In this document: positions 5,751 to 12,440 of the stretch, in pieces
How positions within the stretch are numbered: the first letter of the stretch is position 1
Layout: each line of letters starts with the position of its first letter
NCBI GenBank assembly: GCA_039026555.1
Contig: JBCCMB010000079.1
Location: forward strand, 1-12,440
Source of the DNA: JBCCMB01 sp039026555
GTDB taxonomy: Bacteria > Pseudomonadota > Alphaproteobacteria > Caulobacterales > Hyphomonadaceae
Direction of reading: 5' to 3'
DNA: 12,440 nt
Notes under the pieces: generated by a model
Databases searched by the model: none
What the model was told of the DNA's origin: nothing
Seen by the model: only the letters and a program-made list of their open reading frames with translations
Position numbers and translations under genes: made by a program

Positions 5751-8363
5751 ATGCGAACCGACACGCCGCCGCCGGTAAAACTTGCGGACTATAAGCCCTA
5801 TCCCTTCGCAATCGACACGGTGCGCTTGTCGTTTGATCTCCAGCCGCGCGCGACACGCGTCCATTCAACATTAAGCGTTCGCCGCATCAGCGATGTGGGC
5901 GCTGCGCTTGAGCTGAACGGCGAGAAACTGAAACTCGTCTCTTTAAAGATAGACGGCGTCGCGATCTCCGAGGCGGATTATGAGATGACGCCTGAAATGT
6001 TGAAGCTGTCGCCGAGCGCGGATGCATTCACGCTTGAGATCGAAACCGAAATTTCTCCCGAAACGAACACGGAATTGTCGGGTCTTTATATGTCCGGCGG
6101 TCGTTTCTGCACGCAGTGCGAAGCCGAAGGCTTTCGCCGCATCACTTATTATCCCGATCGGCCGGACGTTTTATCCGTTTTCTCCGTTCGCATCGAAGCT
6201 GAAGCGAAGACTTACCCCCACCTCCTCTCCAATGGCAGTCCGGGAGATATGGGCGAATTGAGCGGCGGCCGGCATTTCGCCGAGTGGACGGACCCACACC
6301 CCAAACCCGCCTATTTGTTCGCGCTTGTCGCAGGCGATTATGATGTGGCGCGCGACACGTTCACCACGCGCTCCGGGCGGCGTGTTCCCTTGTCCGTCTA
6401 TGTCGACAAGGGCGACGCCGACCGGGCTGGTTATGCGTTGGATGCGCTCAAACGCTCCATGGCGTGGGACGAGGACGTCTGGGGCCGCGAGTATGATCTG
6501 GACGTGTTCAACATTGTCGCCGTGCGCGATTTTAATTTCGGCGCGATGGAGAACAAAGGCCTCAACATCTTCAATTCGGCCTATGTGCTGGCTGACGGAG
6601 AAACCGCGACGGATTTCGACTTCGAGGCGATCGAAGGGATTGTTGCGCACGAATACTTCCACAATTGGACCGGCAACCGCATCACCTGCCGGGATTGGTT
6701 TCAGCTGTGCTTGAAAGAAGGGCTGACCGTTTATCGCGACCAGGAATTCTCCGCCGACATGCGTTCGCGCGCCGTTTGCCGCATAAAGGACGTCATCCGA
6801 TTGCGCGCACGCCAATTTGCTGAAGACGCCGGCCCCCTCTCTCATCCGGTGCGCCCCGACACCTATGGCCGGATCGACAACCTCTATACGGCGACCGTCT
6901 ATGAAAAGGGCGCCGAGCTGATCCGCATGCTGCGCACGCTTATCGGGGATACCGCCTTCTTTGCGGGCGCCAATCGCTATTTCGACACGTTCGATGGCCA
7001 GGCCGCGACAATGGAAGACTTCCTCTGGAGCTTCCAACAATCGACATCGCATGATCTGGAAGCGTTTGCGCGTTGGTATTCGCAGCCGGGCACGCCGACT
7101 GTTAAAGCCTCCGGCGTTTTTGACGCCGCCGCCAAAACCTACCGCCTAACGCTCGCCCAATCGACGCCGCCGACCCCCGGACAGGCCGAAAAGCAGCCCG
7201 TCGTCATTCCCACCCGAACCGCCTTGTTCAGCGCCAATGGCGACAAGCTGAACGTAAGCCTGGCCAACGAGACCGCCGACGAGCATGTGCTGGTGCTGGA
7301 CACGCAAAGCGCTGAGTTCGAGTTTCAAAATGTACCGTCCGCGCCGCTCGTATCGCTCAACCGCGGATTTTCTGCGCCAGTCCGCATCGAAGGCATGCTT
7401 AACGAAACAGATCGGGGCCGCCTCGCCTCGTTCGACGATGACCCATTCGCACAATGGGAAGCGTTCCAATCCATCGCCCGCGCGCTCATCCTGGACGGCG
7501 CGAAGGGCGACCCTATCGATGAGCGGCTCAGCGCGTATCTCGACATGCTCGAGAGCGCGCTGGGCGCGGCGTCCGACGATCCGGCCTTTGCGGCGCTGTT
7601 GCTGAGACTGCCCACCGTCGGCGAATTAATACTGGATATGAGCCCAGCCGACCCCGCCGCGCTCCATACAACACACGCCAAAATCCGACGCGCGCTTGGG
7701 GAAAGACTGAAACCCACGCTCATTACGGCCGCCACGCAAGCTGAGCCGGCCGAATTCGACGCGTCGGCGGCGTCGGCGGGACGACGCGCGTTTAAGTCGT
7801 CGGCCTTCTACCTTCTCGCGGCGCTAGATGAACCGGAAATAGCGATCGTCGCGGACGCGTTTGAAAGCGCGGCGACCATGACGGAGAGCCTTGCCGCGCT
7901 GAATGCGCTCGCCAATAGCGAGGGCGAAACCTTCGACGACGCGCTCAGCGTGTTCGAAGCGCAATGGGCGTCGGCGCCGCTGGTTATGGATAAATGGTAT
8001 TCCGCCCAAGCCATGTGCGTACGGTCGGACTTTAGGGAGCGGCTGAGAGCTCTGTCCAATCGCAAGGATTTCGACCTTAAAAATCCCAATCGCGTGCGCG
8101 CTTTGGCGGCCGCTTTCGCCATGAGCAATCCGGTAGAGTTCAACGCAGCCGATGGCTGGGGCTATAAATTCCTCGCCGACATGATTTTGGAGATCGATAA
8201 GATCAACCCCGCTTTGTCCGCCCGCTTGGCGACGGCATATGAAAACTGGCGGGCGTTCACCGATGATCGCCGCGAGGCCGCGAAAGCGGAACTCGAGCGG
8301 TTAAGCGCGGCGAACCTGTCGCAAAACGCGCAGGATATTATTGGTCGGGCCCTTGCGACTTAG
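5751..8363 (+). CDS. pepN: Aminopeptidase N (M1 family zinc metallopeptidase)
   Basis: An 870-residue cytoplasmic M1 aminopeptidase, the same length as E. coli PepN, that removes N-terminal residues from peptides in protein turnover. The exopeptidase signature GAMEN is at 264-268, the zinc site HEYFH at 300-304 with the third ligand Glu323 in LKEGLT, and the transition-state tyrosine is Tyr384 (TVYEKGAE). All sit at the E. coli positions plus three. The surrounding HNWTGNRITCRDWFQ is typical of the bacterial PepN subgroup, and the C-terminal helical domain (from about 550) is complete. The ATG at 5751 is preferred over the ATG at 5745 because AGGAG (5738-5742) is 8 bp from the former and only 2 bp from the latter. 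No signal peptide is seen. The gene is complete and not unusual. Confidence 0.97.
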   Translation: MRTDTPPPVKLADYKPYPFAIDTVRLSFDLQPRATRVHSTLSVRRISDVGAALELNGEKLKLVSLKIDGVAISEADYEMTPEMLKLSPSADAFTLEIETEISPETNTELSGLYMSGGRFCTQCEAEGFRRITYYPDRPDVLSVFSVRIEAEAKTYPHLLSNGSPGDMGELSGGRHFAEWTDPHPKPAYLFALVAGDYDVARDTFTTRSGRRVPLSVYVDKGDADRAGYALDALKRSMAWDEDVWGREYDLDVFNIVAVRDFNFGAMENKGLNIFNSAYVLADGETATDFDFEAIEGIVAHEYFHNWTGNRITCRDWFQLCLKEGLTVYRDQEFSADMRSRAVCRIKDVIRLRARQFAEDAGPLSHPVRPDTYGRIDNLYTATVYEKGAELIRMLRTLIGDTAFFAGANRYFDTFDGQAATMEDFLWSFQQSTSHDLEAFARWYSQPGTPTVKASGVFDAAAKTYRLTLAQSTPPTPGQAEKQPVVIPTRTALFSANGDKLNVSLANETADEHVLVLDTQSAEFEFQNVPSAPLVSLNRGFSAPVRIEGMLNETDRGRLASFDDDPFAQWEAFQSIARALILDGAKGDPIDERLSAYLDMLESALGAASDDPAFAALLLRLPTVGELILDMSPADPAALHTTHAKIRRALGERLKPTLITAATQAEPAEFDASAASAGRRAFKSSAFYLLAALDEPEIAIVADAFESAATMTESLAALNALANSEGETFDDALSVFEAQWASAPLVMDKWYSAQAMCVRSDFRERLRALSNRKDFDLKNPNRVRALAAAFAMSNPVEFNAADGWGYKFLADMILEIDKINPALSARLATAYENWRAFTDDRREAAKAELERLSAANLSQNAQDIIGRALAT

Positions 8364-8478
8364 CTAGACCAAGCCCGGCGCCCGCCCGCCGATCTTGAAA
8401 CCTTTCGCCTAGATTTTAATCAGGTGGAAACGACGTTCTGTTACATGGAATCTCAAAGACGAAGGATTCCAGAACGCC
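8364..8478. promoter_or_regulatory. Upstream region of the EAL gene with two GANTC sites in an inverted repeat
   Basis: A 115-bp gap. GGAATC (8447-8452) and GATTCC (8465-8470) are inverted copies 12 bp apart, and each contains a GANTC methylation target (GAATC 8448-8452; GATTC 8465-8469). An outer pair, CGTTCT (8434-8439) and AGAACG (8471-8476), encloses them, with a 7-base bulge on the left arm. The probable ribosome binding site AAGGA (8462-8466) lies partly inside the right arm. TTGAAA (8395-8400) could be a -35 element but no good -10 follows at the usual distance. No terminator for pepN is evident. Confidence 0.5.
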
Positions 8479-9600
8479 ATGTCGCTTTCAAAATTAGAAG
8501 AAAAGTATCGGTCATTCGCCTTTGCCGCGGCCGATCTTCTCGTTGAAACCGACCTTGATGGGCGGATTGTATTCGCGGCTGGCGACGCCGGCCTTCTGCA
8601 TCATCCCAGCGCGGATCGACTCGCCGAAAAGAACGTTTTCCAACTCATTGCGTTCATGGAAGCCGACGCCTTGCGGGCACGCATGACGAATATTGCGCCT
8701 GGGCGGCGGTTTGATTGGGACGACCCCTCCTTTGGCCACGCCGGACGTCGAGTGTCGGTCCATCGCGGTTTGATGGATCCGTCGCGTCTTCTTATCACCT
8801 TCGCGCGCGCAAGCGGCGCAAAAGGGCTCAATGCGGACGGATCAGCGGAGATGCTGGTTGATCGATTTCGCACCGCGGTCGCCAACAGAAACTTCGCAGC
8901 CGCCTTGCAACCCGTCGTCGACGCCCGGAGCGGACGGCTCAGCCATCATGAAGTCCTCGTGCGCTTCGACGGCTCCGAAAGCCCGGCGCGGATGATCGCA
9001 GCGGCCGAACAACGCGGCCTCATCTCGGATCTTGATTGCACCATGGTCGCAGCGGTGGCGGGAAAACTCGCCGATCCAAACGCCGACTATCACAAGCTTG
9101 CGGTCAACGTGTCCGGCGTCTCCATCCAACGCAAAGACGTCGTAGATGAACTGCGCAAGGCGATCACCGGACATGGGTTCGCGCCAAACCGTATGATTGT
9201 CGAGATCACGGAGTCGTCCCAGATCGAAGACCTCGAAACGGCGGCGACATCCGTAAACGCGCTTCGCGAGACGGGTGTGGAAGTCGCGCTGGATGATTTC
9301 GGCGCGGGCTCGGCGTCGTTCGGCTATTTGCGCGCGATGGACGTAACCGGCCTGAAGTTTGACGGCGCGTTTCTCTCCGAAGGAGGATCCTCCCGACGCA
9401 GCAATGCGTTGATGCGCAACATCGCCCGCATGTGCGGAGAACTTGGCCTGAGCTCAGTCGGCGAGCGCGTGGAAACGGAAGCAGATCGCCAGCTATTGAT
9501 TTCGGCAGGCGTCTCGCTAGCCCAGGGCTATTTCTTCGGCCGACCGGAATATGATGCGGGTTTCTTCAGTATTGGCGCGCCCAAGCGTGCGGCGGCCTAG
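8479..9600 (+). CDS. EAL-domain protein, probable cyclic-di-GMP phosphodiesterase with PAS-like N-terminus
   Basis: A 373-residue soluble protein. Residues about 10-110 resemble a PAS-type sensor fold (DLLVETDLDGRIVFA at 19-33). Residues about 125-365 form an EAL domain, which hydrolyses cyclic-di-GMP to pGpG. The signature motif is EVL (Glu158, with Arg162). Other expected metal and catalytic residues are present: Asn210 (VNVSG), Glu245 (ITE), Asp272-Asp273 (LDDFG), Lys293 (LKFD), Glu329, Glu332 (ERVET) and Gln349 (QGYFFGRP). Departures from consensus are DDFGAG for DDFGTG and GERVET for AEGVET, so activity is likely but could be reduced. There is no GGDEF domain and no membrane segment. The gene ends 10 bp before the receiver gene, whose ribosome binding site overlaps this stop codon, pointing to coupled translation and a shared function in c-di-GMP signalling. 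Confidence 0.88.
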   Translation: MSLSKLEEKYRSFAFAAADLLVETDLDGRIVFAAGDAGLLHHPSADRLAEKNVFQLIAFMEADALRARMTNIAPGRRFDWDDPSFGHAGRRVSVHRGLMDPSRLLITFARASGAKGLNADGSAEMLVDRFRTAVANRNFAAALQPVVDARSGRLSHHEVLVRFDGSESPARMIAAAEQRGLISDLDCTMVAAVAGKLADPNADYHKLAVNVSGVSIQRKDVVDELRKAITGHGFAPNRMIVEITESSQIEDLETAATSVNALRETGVEVALDDFGAGSASFGYLRAMDVTGLKFDGAFLSEGGSSRRSNALMRNIARMCGELGLSSVGERVETEADRQLLISAGVSLAQGYFFGRPEYDAGFFSIGAPKRAAA

Positions 9601-9610
9601 GGTATAGAGT

Positions 9611-10123
9611 ATGGCTAGACGAAACATGGAAAGGTTGCGCGTCCTCATCGTCGACGACAACCATCACATGATCAACATCGTGAAGACGATCCTTCGCGGT
9701 TTTGGCATCAAAGAATTTTACGAAGCGCGCGACGCTGCGGAAGCGTTCGACATTGTACGGTCGGAAAGCGTCGACATCATCGTTGTCGATTATCTAATGG
9801 ATCTGTTGGACGGCACTGATTTCGTCCGTCTAGTGCGCACTGGCGACGACAGCCCGAACCCTTACATCCCTATCATAATGCTGACTGCGTATTCGGAACG
9901 CTCCAAAGTGGAATCTGCGCGCGACGCAGGGGTGACCGAATTCTGCTGCAAACCTGTCACCGCACAGGAATTGTACCGCAAGGTCTCGTCAGTCATAAAC
10001 AACCCTCGCCCCTTCGTCCGTACATCCGCCTATTTCGGACCGGATCGGCGACGACGTCAGGGGGATGCGTATCGAGGTCCGGAACGCCGCTCAGAAACAG
10101 AAGAGACGGCCGCCGCGCAATAG
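9611..10123 (+). CDS. CheY-like receiver with arginine-rich Y-x-G-P-[DE]-R-R tail
   Basis: A 170-residue single-domain response regulator. The receiver spans about 8-130 with acidic pair Asp15-Asp16, phospho-acceptor Asp60 (VVDYLMD), Thr92 (LTAYS) and Lys114 (CCKPVT), so it should be phosphorylated. No DNA-binding or enzymatic output domain follows. Instead a roughly 40-residue tail holds YFGPDRRRR (141-149) and YRGPERR (154-160), a tandem repeat of Y-x-G-P-[D/E]-R-R. From memory this resembles the arginine-rich c-di-GMP-binding tail of Caulobacter Cle proteins, CheY-like effectors acting on the flagellar motor or surface attachment; I cannot verify that here. It is unlike DivK, which ends soon after the receiver. 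The ATG at 9611 has AGGG (9599-9602) 8 bp upstream, overlapping the stop of the EAL gene. It probably forms an operon with that gene. Confidence 0.9.
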   Translation: MARRNMERLRVLIVDDNHHMINIVKTILRGFGIKEFYEARDAAEAFDIVRSESVDIIVVDYLMDLLDGTDFVRLVRTGDDSPNPYIPIIMLTAYSERSKVESARDAGVTEFCCKPVTAQELYRKVSSVINNPRPFVRTSAYFGPDRRRRQGDAYRGPERRSETEETAAAQ

Positions 10124-10161
10124 CGCAAACATGACTGCATCGTAATCCGCATACGGCGGAA

Positions 10162-10178
10162 TTAACGTCTAATTAACC
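10162..10178 (+). promoter_or_regulatory. Perfect CtrA-type binding site TTAA-N7-TTAAC
   Basis: The bases TTAACGTCTAATTAACC match the CtrA consensus TTAA-N7-TTAAC exactly: TTAA at 10162-10165, seven bases, then TTAAC at 10173-10177. CtrA is the master cell-cycle response regulator of alphaproteobacteria. The site lies 56-72 bp before the kinase start codon, where it could overlap a -35 region. It is the only full box I found in the gaps of this window. Binding itself is an inference. Confidence 0.75.
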
Positions 10179-10193
10179 CTTTCGCGGCTTGTC

Positions 10194-10198
10194 GAATC
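10194..10198. promoter_or_regulatory. GANTC (CcrM methylation target) upstream of the kinase gene
   Basis: GAATC lies 16 bp downstream of the CtrA box and 35 bp before the TTG start, near where a -10 element would be expected. In Caulobacter-like bacteria GANTC is methylated by CcrM, and promoters with this site are often activated by GcrA. The presence of the site is certain; its methylation and role are inferred. Confidence 0.5.
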
Positions 10199-10233
10199 TC
10201 AGGCTAAGTACGTCTTTGCGGGAGGGTGGCGCT

Positions 10234-12440
10234 TTGGCGCGTAAGACAGAGGAGCACGCGCAAAACGCGGACACGCCCATTCGGGCGGTGCCGACCCGCC
10301 TCCTTATGATCTTGCTGCTCGCCTTTACCGGGGCGCTCGGCCTTAAAGCATGGGAAGAACGCGTTACGGCGGACGAAGCGGTGCTCGCCCAACAAAGCCG
10401 CGAGGCGTTGGCGATAGCGGGCCACGCGAGAAGCGAACTTTCGGCGCTGCGCGGGCGGCTGGAAGGGCTGCTGACCGCCGGCGCGGACCCCGGTGCCGTT
10501 CGATCGCAGCTCGGCGCGCTCGCCGTCAGTCAACGCAGACCAAAATCGAATGATTGGGCGGAGCTTACGGCGGATAGAGAACGCGCGCGCGTCTTCGCGC
10601 GAGATAATTCTGGAAGCTGGTGGAGCGCCGACATCCGCGCTGACCGCGTGATGCCTGAACCGCTGGGCCAACGCCGATTTCATCTCGACATCGCGCGCCA
10701 ATCGCAGTCCGGAGCATGGTTCGTCCGCGAGCGTTGGACACGGACTGCGACCGCATGCGCGCCAATCGCCGGCGCCAATGTCTCAGTCTGCGTTGAACGC
10801 GATTTAGAGCTTTTCAGTCTTGCAGACTACAATCGGATCGCGATCTACATGCTCCTCCTAGCGGCGCCTGGTCTGGCGGTCGTCGGCTTGGTTCGCGCCG
10901 TTAAAGACGCGCAAGATCGAAGCACGCCGGACAGCGAAGCTGCGGCCCGCGCACAAACGGTTGAAGAACAAACATTTGAGATTGGCGGCCGTAGCGGATT
11001 TTGGACCATCGATCCCAAAAAGCTCCAAATCTCGCTTAGCGCGCAGGCGGCGGATTTGCTCGGCTCGATCCATCACGAGAACATTTCCGTGGACGATTTT
11101 GCGTTGCTCATCGCCGACAAAGATCGCGCGCAAATAATCACCCAACTGCAAAAGCTGCCTGAGTCAGGCCATATATCGGCGGCGTTTCAGGGCGCGGAAC
11201 GCCGCGGGGCGCACTATTTTGAGTTCTATGGCGGCGTCACCAAAAACGGCGTGACGGGCGTCGTAATGGACGTTACGGACAAGGTGCGCGCTCAGATGCG
11301 GTCGCAACGCGCCGAACGTCTTTTGCGGTTCGCCGTCGACGCTTACCCAGGCCCATTCGCCGCCTGGGACAACCATCGCCGCTTGATTTATTGGAACAAG
11401 GCTTTCCAGCGCGAATTCAGTCTGCATGAAACCAGCCTGCGCCGAGGCGCGTCATATGACACGATCATGGCGGAAGCGAGCCGATCCGTGCGCGTGGAGC
11501 GCCCGATCTCCAGCCAAGGCGATGCGCGCGAAATGCTCTTGATGTCGGAAAAATGGATAAGCTTCGTCGACCGCAAAACAGCCGGCGGCGGCCTTATAAG
11601 CGTTGGTCTAGATGTGACGCCAATGAAACGGCACGAGGCGGATTTGTCCGCTAAAGAAAAAAGCTTGCGCCGATTGGTCACCGATCTTGACCGGTCGCAA
11701 GGACAAGCGGAAGAATTGGCGAAGCGCGCGCAAGAAGCCACGGCGAAAGCGGAGCGCGCAAGCCGATCCAAAAGCGTTTTCCTGGCGAATATGAGCCATG
11801 AATTGCGGACGCCTCTCAACGCGATCAACGGCTTCTCAGAAATGCTGGTGAAGGAGCTTTACGGTCCGCTGGGCGATGATCGGTACAAAGGATACGCCGA
11901 AGACATTCTGCAATCCGGCCAGCATTTGCTGGACATGATCAACGACATTCTCGACATGGCCAAAATCGAAGCCGGCAAGATGTCGATCTCGCCGCGGCAG
12001 ATCGATCCGATAGAAGCCGTAGACGCCGCCGTGCGTATGATCAGACGCCGCGCCCTGGACAAGCAGATTGAGCTGACGCTTCACGCCAATGGTGATCTGC
12101 CGGAGATTGAAGGCGATCATCGCGCCATAAAACAGATGGTGCTGAACCTGGTTTCGAACGCGATCAAATTCACAGATGCCGGCGGCAAGATCGACGTTAT
12201 GGCGCAGACCGAAGATCGATTCATCGCGGTGCGGGTGAAAGACAGCGGCATCGGCATCCCGGCGGAAGATCTGCCGCGCCTCGCCCAACCTTTTGAGCAA
12301 GCCTCAGCGGACGAAACGCGGAACAGCCAGGGCACCGGATTGGGTCTTGCGCTCACAAAATCCTTCGCGGAAATGCACGGGGGCCATCTGACGATTGAAA
12401 GCGTGGTGGGCGAAGGCACCACCGTCGCATTCTTCCTGCC
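10234..12440 (+). CDS. pleC: PleC-like membrane sensor histidine kinase (3' truncated)
   Basis: At least 735 residues, open to the window edge. Order: a short cytoplasmic N-terminus; membrane helix about 23-38; a periplasmic sensor region about 41-200 with Cys175 and Cys186; second membrane helix about 202-222; two PAS-like domains (about 250-350 and 367-468); a coiled-coil linker (about 470-515); the phospho-acceptor domain with His522 in NMSHELRTPLNAINGFSE; and the ATPase domain with N box NLVSNAIKF (638-646), G1 DSGIGIP (670-676) and G2 GTGLGLAL (700-707). The stretch GPLGDDRYKGYAEDI after the H box is characteristic of PleC/DivJ/PdhS kinases and closest, from memory, to PleC, which phosphorylates and dephosphorylates DivK and PleD; another family member is possible. 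Translation starts at TTG, supported by GGAGGG (10221-10226) 7 bp upstream. The last residues match the end of the ATPase domain, so little is missing unless a further domain follows. Confidence 0.92.
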   Translation, partial: MARKTEEHAQNADTPIRAVPTRLLMILLLAFTGALGLKAWEERVTADEAVLAQQSREALAIAGHARSELSALRGRLEGLLTAGADPGAVRSQLGALAVSQRRPKSNDWAELTADRERARVFARDNSGSWWSADIRADRVMPEPLGQRRFHLDIARQSQSGAWFVRERWTRTATACAPIAGANVSVCVERDLELFSLADYNRIAIYMLLLAAPGLAVVGLVRAVKDAQDRSTPDSEAAARAQTVEEQTFEIGGRSGFWTIDPKKLQISLSAQAADLLGSIHHENISVDDFALLIADKDRAQIITQLQKLPESGHISAAFQGAERRGAHYFEFYGGVTKNGVTGVVMDVTDKVRAQMRSQRAERLLRFAVDAYPGPFAAWDNHRRLIYWNKAFQREFSLHETSLRRGASYDTIMAEASRSVRVERPISSQGDAREMLLMSEKWISFVDRKTAGGGLISVGLDVTPMKRHEADLSAKEKSLRRLVTDLDRSQGQAEELAKRAQEATAKAERASRSKSVFLANMSHELRTPLNAINGFSEMLVKELYGPLGDDRYKGYAEDILQSGQHLLDMINDILDMAKIEAGKMSISPRQIDPIEAVDAAVRMIRRRALDKQIELTLHANGDLPEIEGDHRAIKQMVLNLVSNAIKFTDAGGKIDVMAQTEDRFIAVRVKDSGIGIPAEDLPRLAQPFEQASADETRNSQGTGLGLALTKSFAEMHGGHLTIESVVGEGTTVAFFL

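Larger units (their letters stand above)
10124..10233. promoter_or_regulatory. Upstream region of the PleC-like kinase gene
   Basis: A 110-bp gap between the receiver gene and the kinase gene. A small inverted repeat, TCCGC-ATACG-GCGGA (10146-10160), has only five base pairs and no T-run, so it is a poor terminator. It is followed at once by the CtrA box, a GANTC site and a strong ribosome binding site (listed separately). The arrangement suggests the kinase has its own promoter in addition to any read-through from the upstream pair. Confidence 0.5.

Noticed and set aside
6171..7052. Long open frame (293 codons) on the minus strand inside pepN
   Set aside because: It is fully antisense to the conserved catalytic region of pepN and its translation shows no recognisable domain; long antisense frames are common in GC-rich genes.
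7755..7785. Short GTCGGCG tandem repeat inside pepN
   Set aside because: Only two copies within an Ala/Ser-rich coding stretch; explained by codon bias.
8364..8400. GC-rich stretch after pepN as a terminator
   Set aside because: Apart from the small palindrome GGCGCC it has no stable stem and no T-run.
9611..10123. Identification of the receiver as DivK
   Set aside because: DivK ends shortly after the receiver domain; this protein has a 40-residue arginine-rich tail and a different receiver sequence.
10146..10160. Possible rho-independent terminator after the receiver gene
   Set aside because: The stem is only five base pairs and is followed by the CtrA box rather than a run of T.
10204..12422. 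Several minus-strand open frames of 60-165 codons across the kinase region
   Set aside because: They lie antisense to a continuous plus-strand frame encoding recognisable membrane, PAS, histidine kinase and ATPase segments; their translations are low-complexity.

Overview
The window looks like chromosomal DNA from a GC-rich alphaproteobacterium, most likely a dimorphic or stalked-type lineage (Caulobacterales, Maricaulales or Hyphomonadaceae). I base this on a PleC-like histidine kinase, a perfect CtrA-type box (TTAA-N7-TTAAC), scarcity of the CcrM methylation site GANTC, and the protein types. I see no mobile element, CRISPR array, rRNA or tRNA gene. Coding density is high and all genes appear intact except the two cut by the window edges.

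Left part (1-4828): the 3' end of rimO (ribosomal protein S12 methylthiotransferase) meets, tail to tail and with a 25-bp overlap, a gene for an FMN-dependent nitronate monooxygenase-like protein on the minus strand. A small lipoprotein gene follows on the plus strand. A minus-strand two-gene operon then encodes a pair of acyl-CoA dehydrogenases that look like the two different subunits of a heteromeric enzyme. Only one of them keeps the catalytic glutamate in a convincing context.

Middle (5044-8363): a conserved-looking protein of unknown function and pepN (aminopeptidase N, complete, all catalytic residues present).

Right part (8479-12440): a signalling cluster on the plus strand. An EAL-domain protein (probable cyclic-di-GMP phosphodiesterase with a PAS-like N-terminus) is followed after 10 bp by a CheY-like receiver. 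The receiver has an arginine-rich tail containing two copies of Y-x-G-P-[D/E]-R-R, resembling the c-di-GMP-binding tails of Caulobacter Cle proteins. After 110 bp comes a long PleC-like membrane histidine kinase, which starts at TTG and runs off the window edge. Its upstream gap carries a perfect CtrA box and a GANTC site; the gap before the EAL gene carries two GANTC sites arranged as an inverted repeat across the ribosome binding site. Together these suggest a cell-cycle-controlled c-di-GMP/phosphorelay module, the most interesting part of the window.

Intergenic gaps are short (110-215 bp) and are described below. All motif positions were read by eye; no homology search was run.
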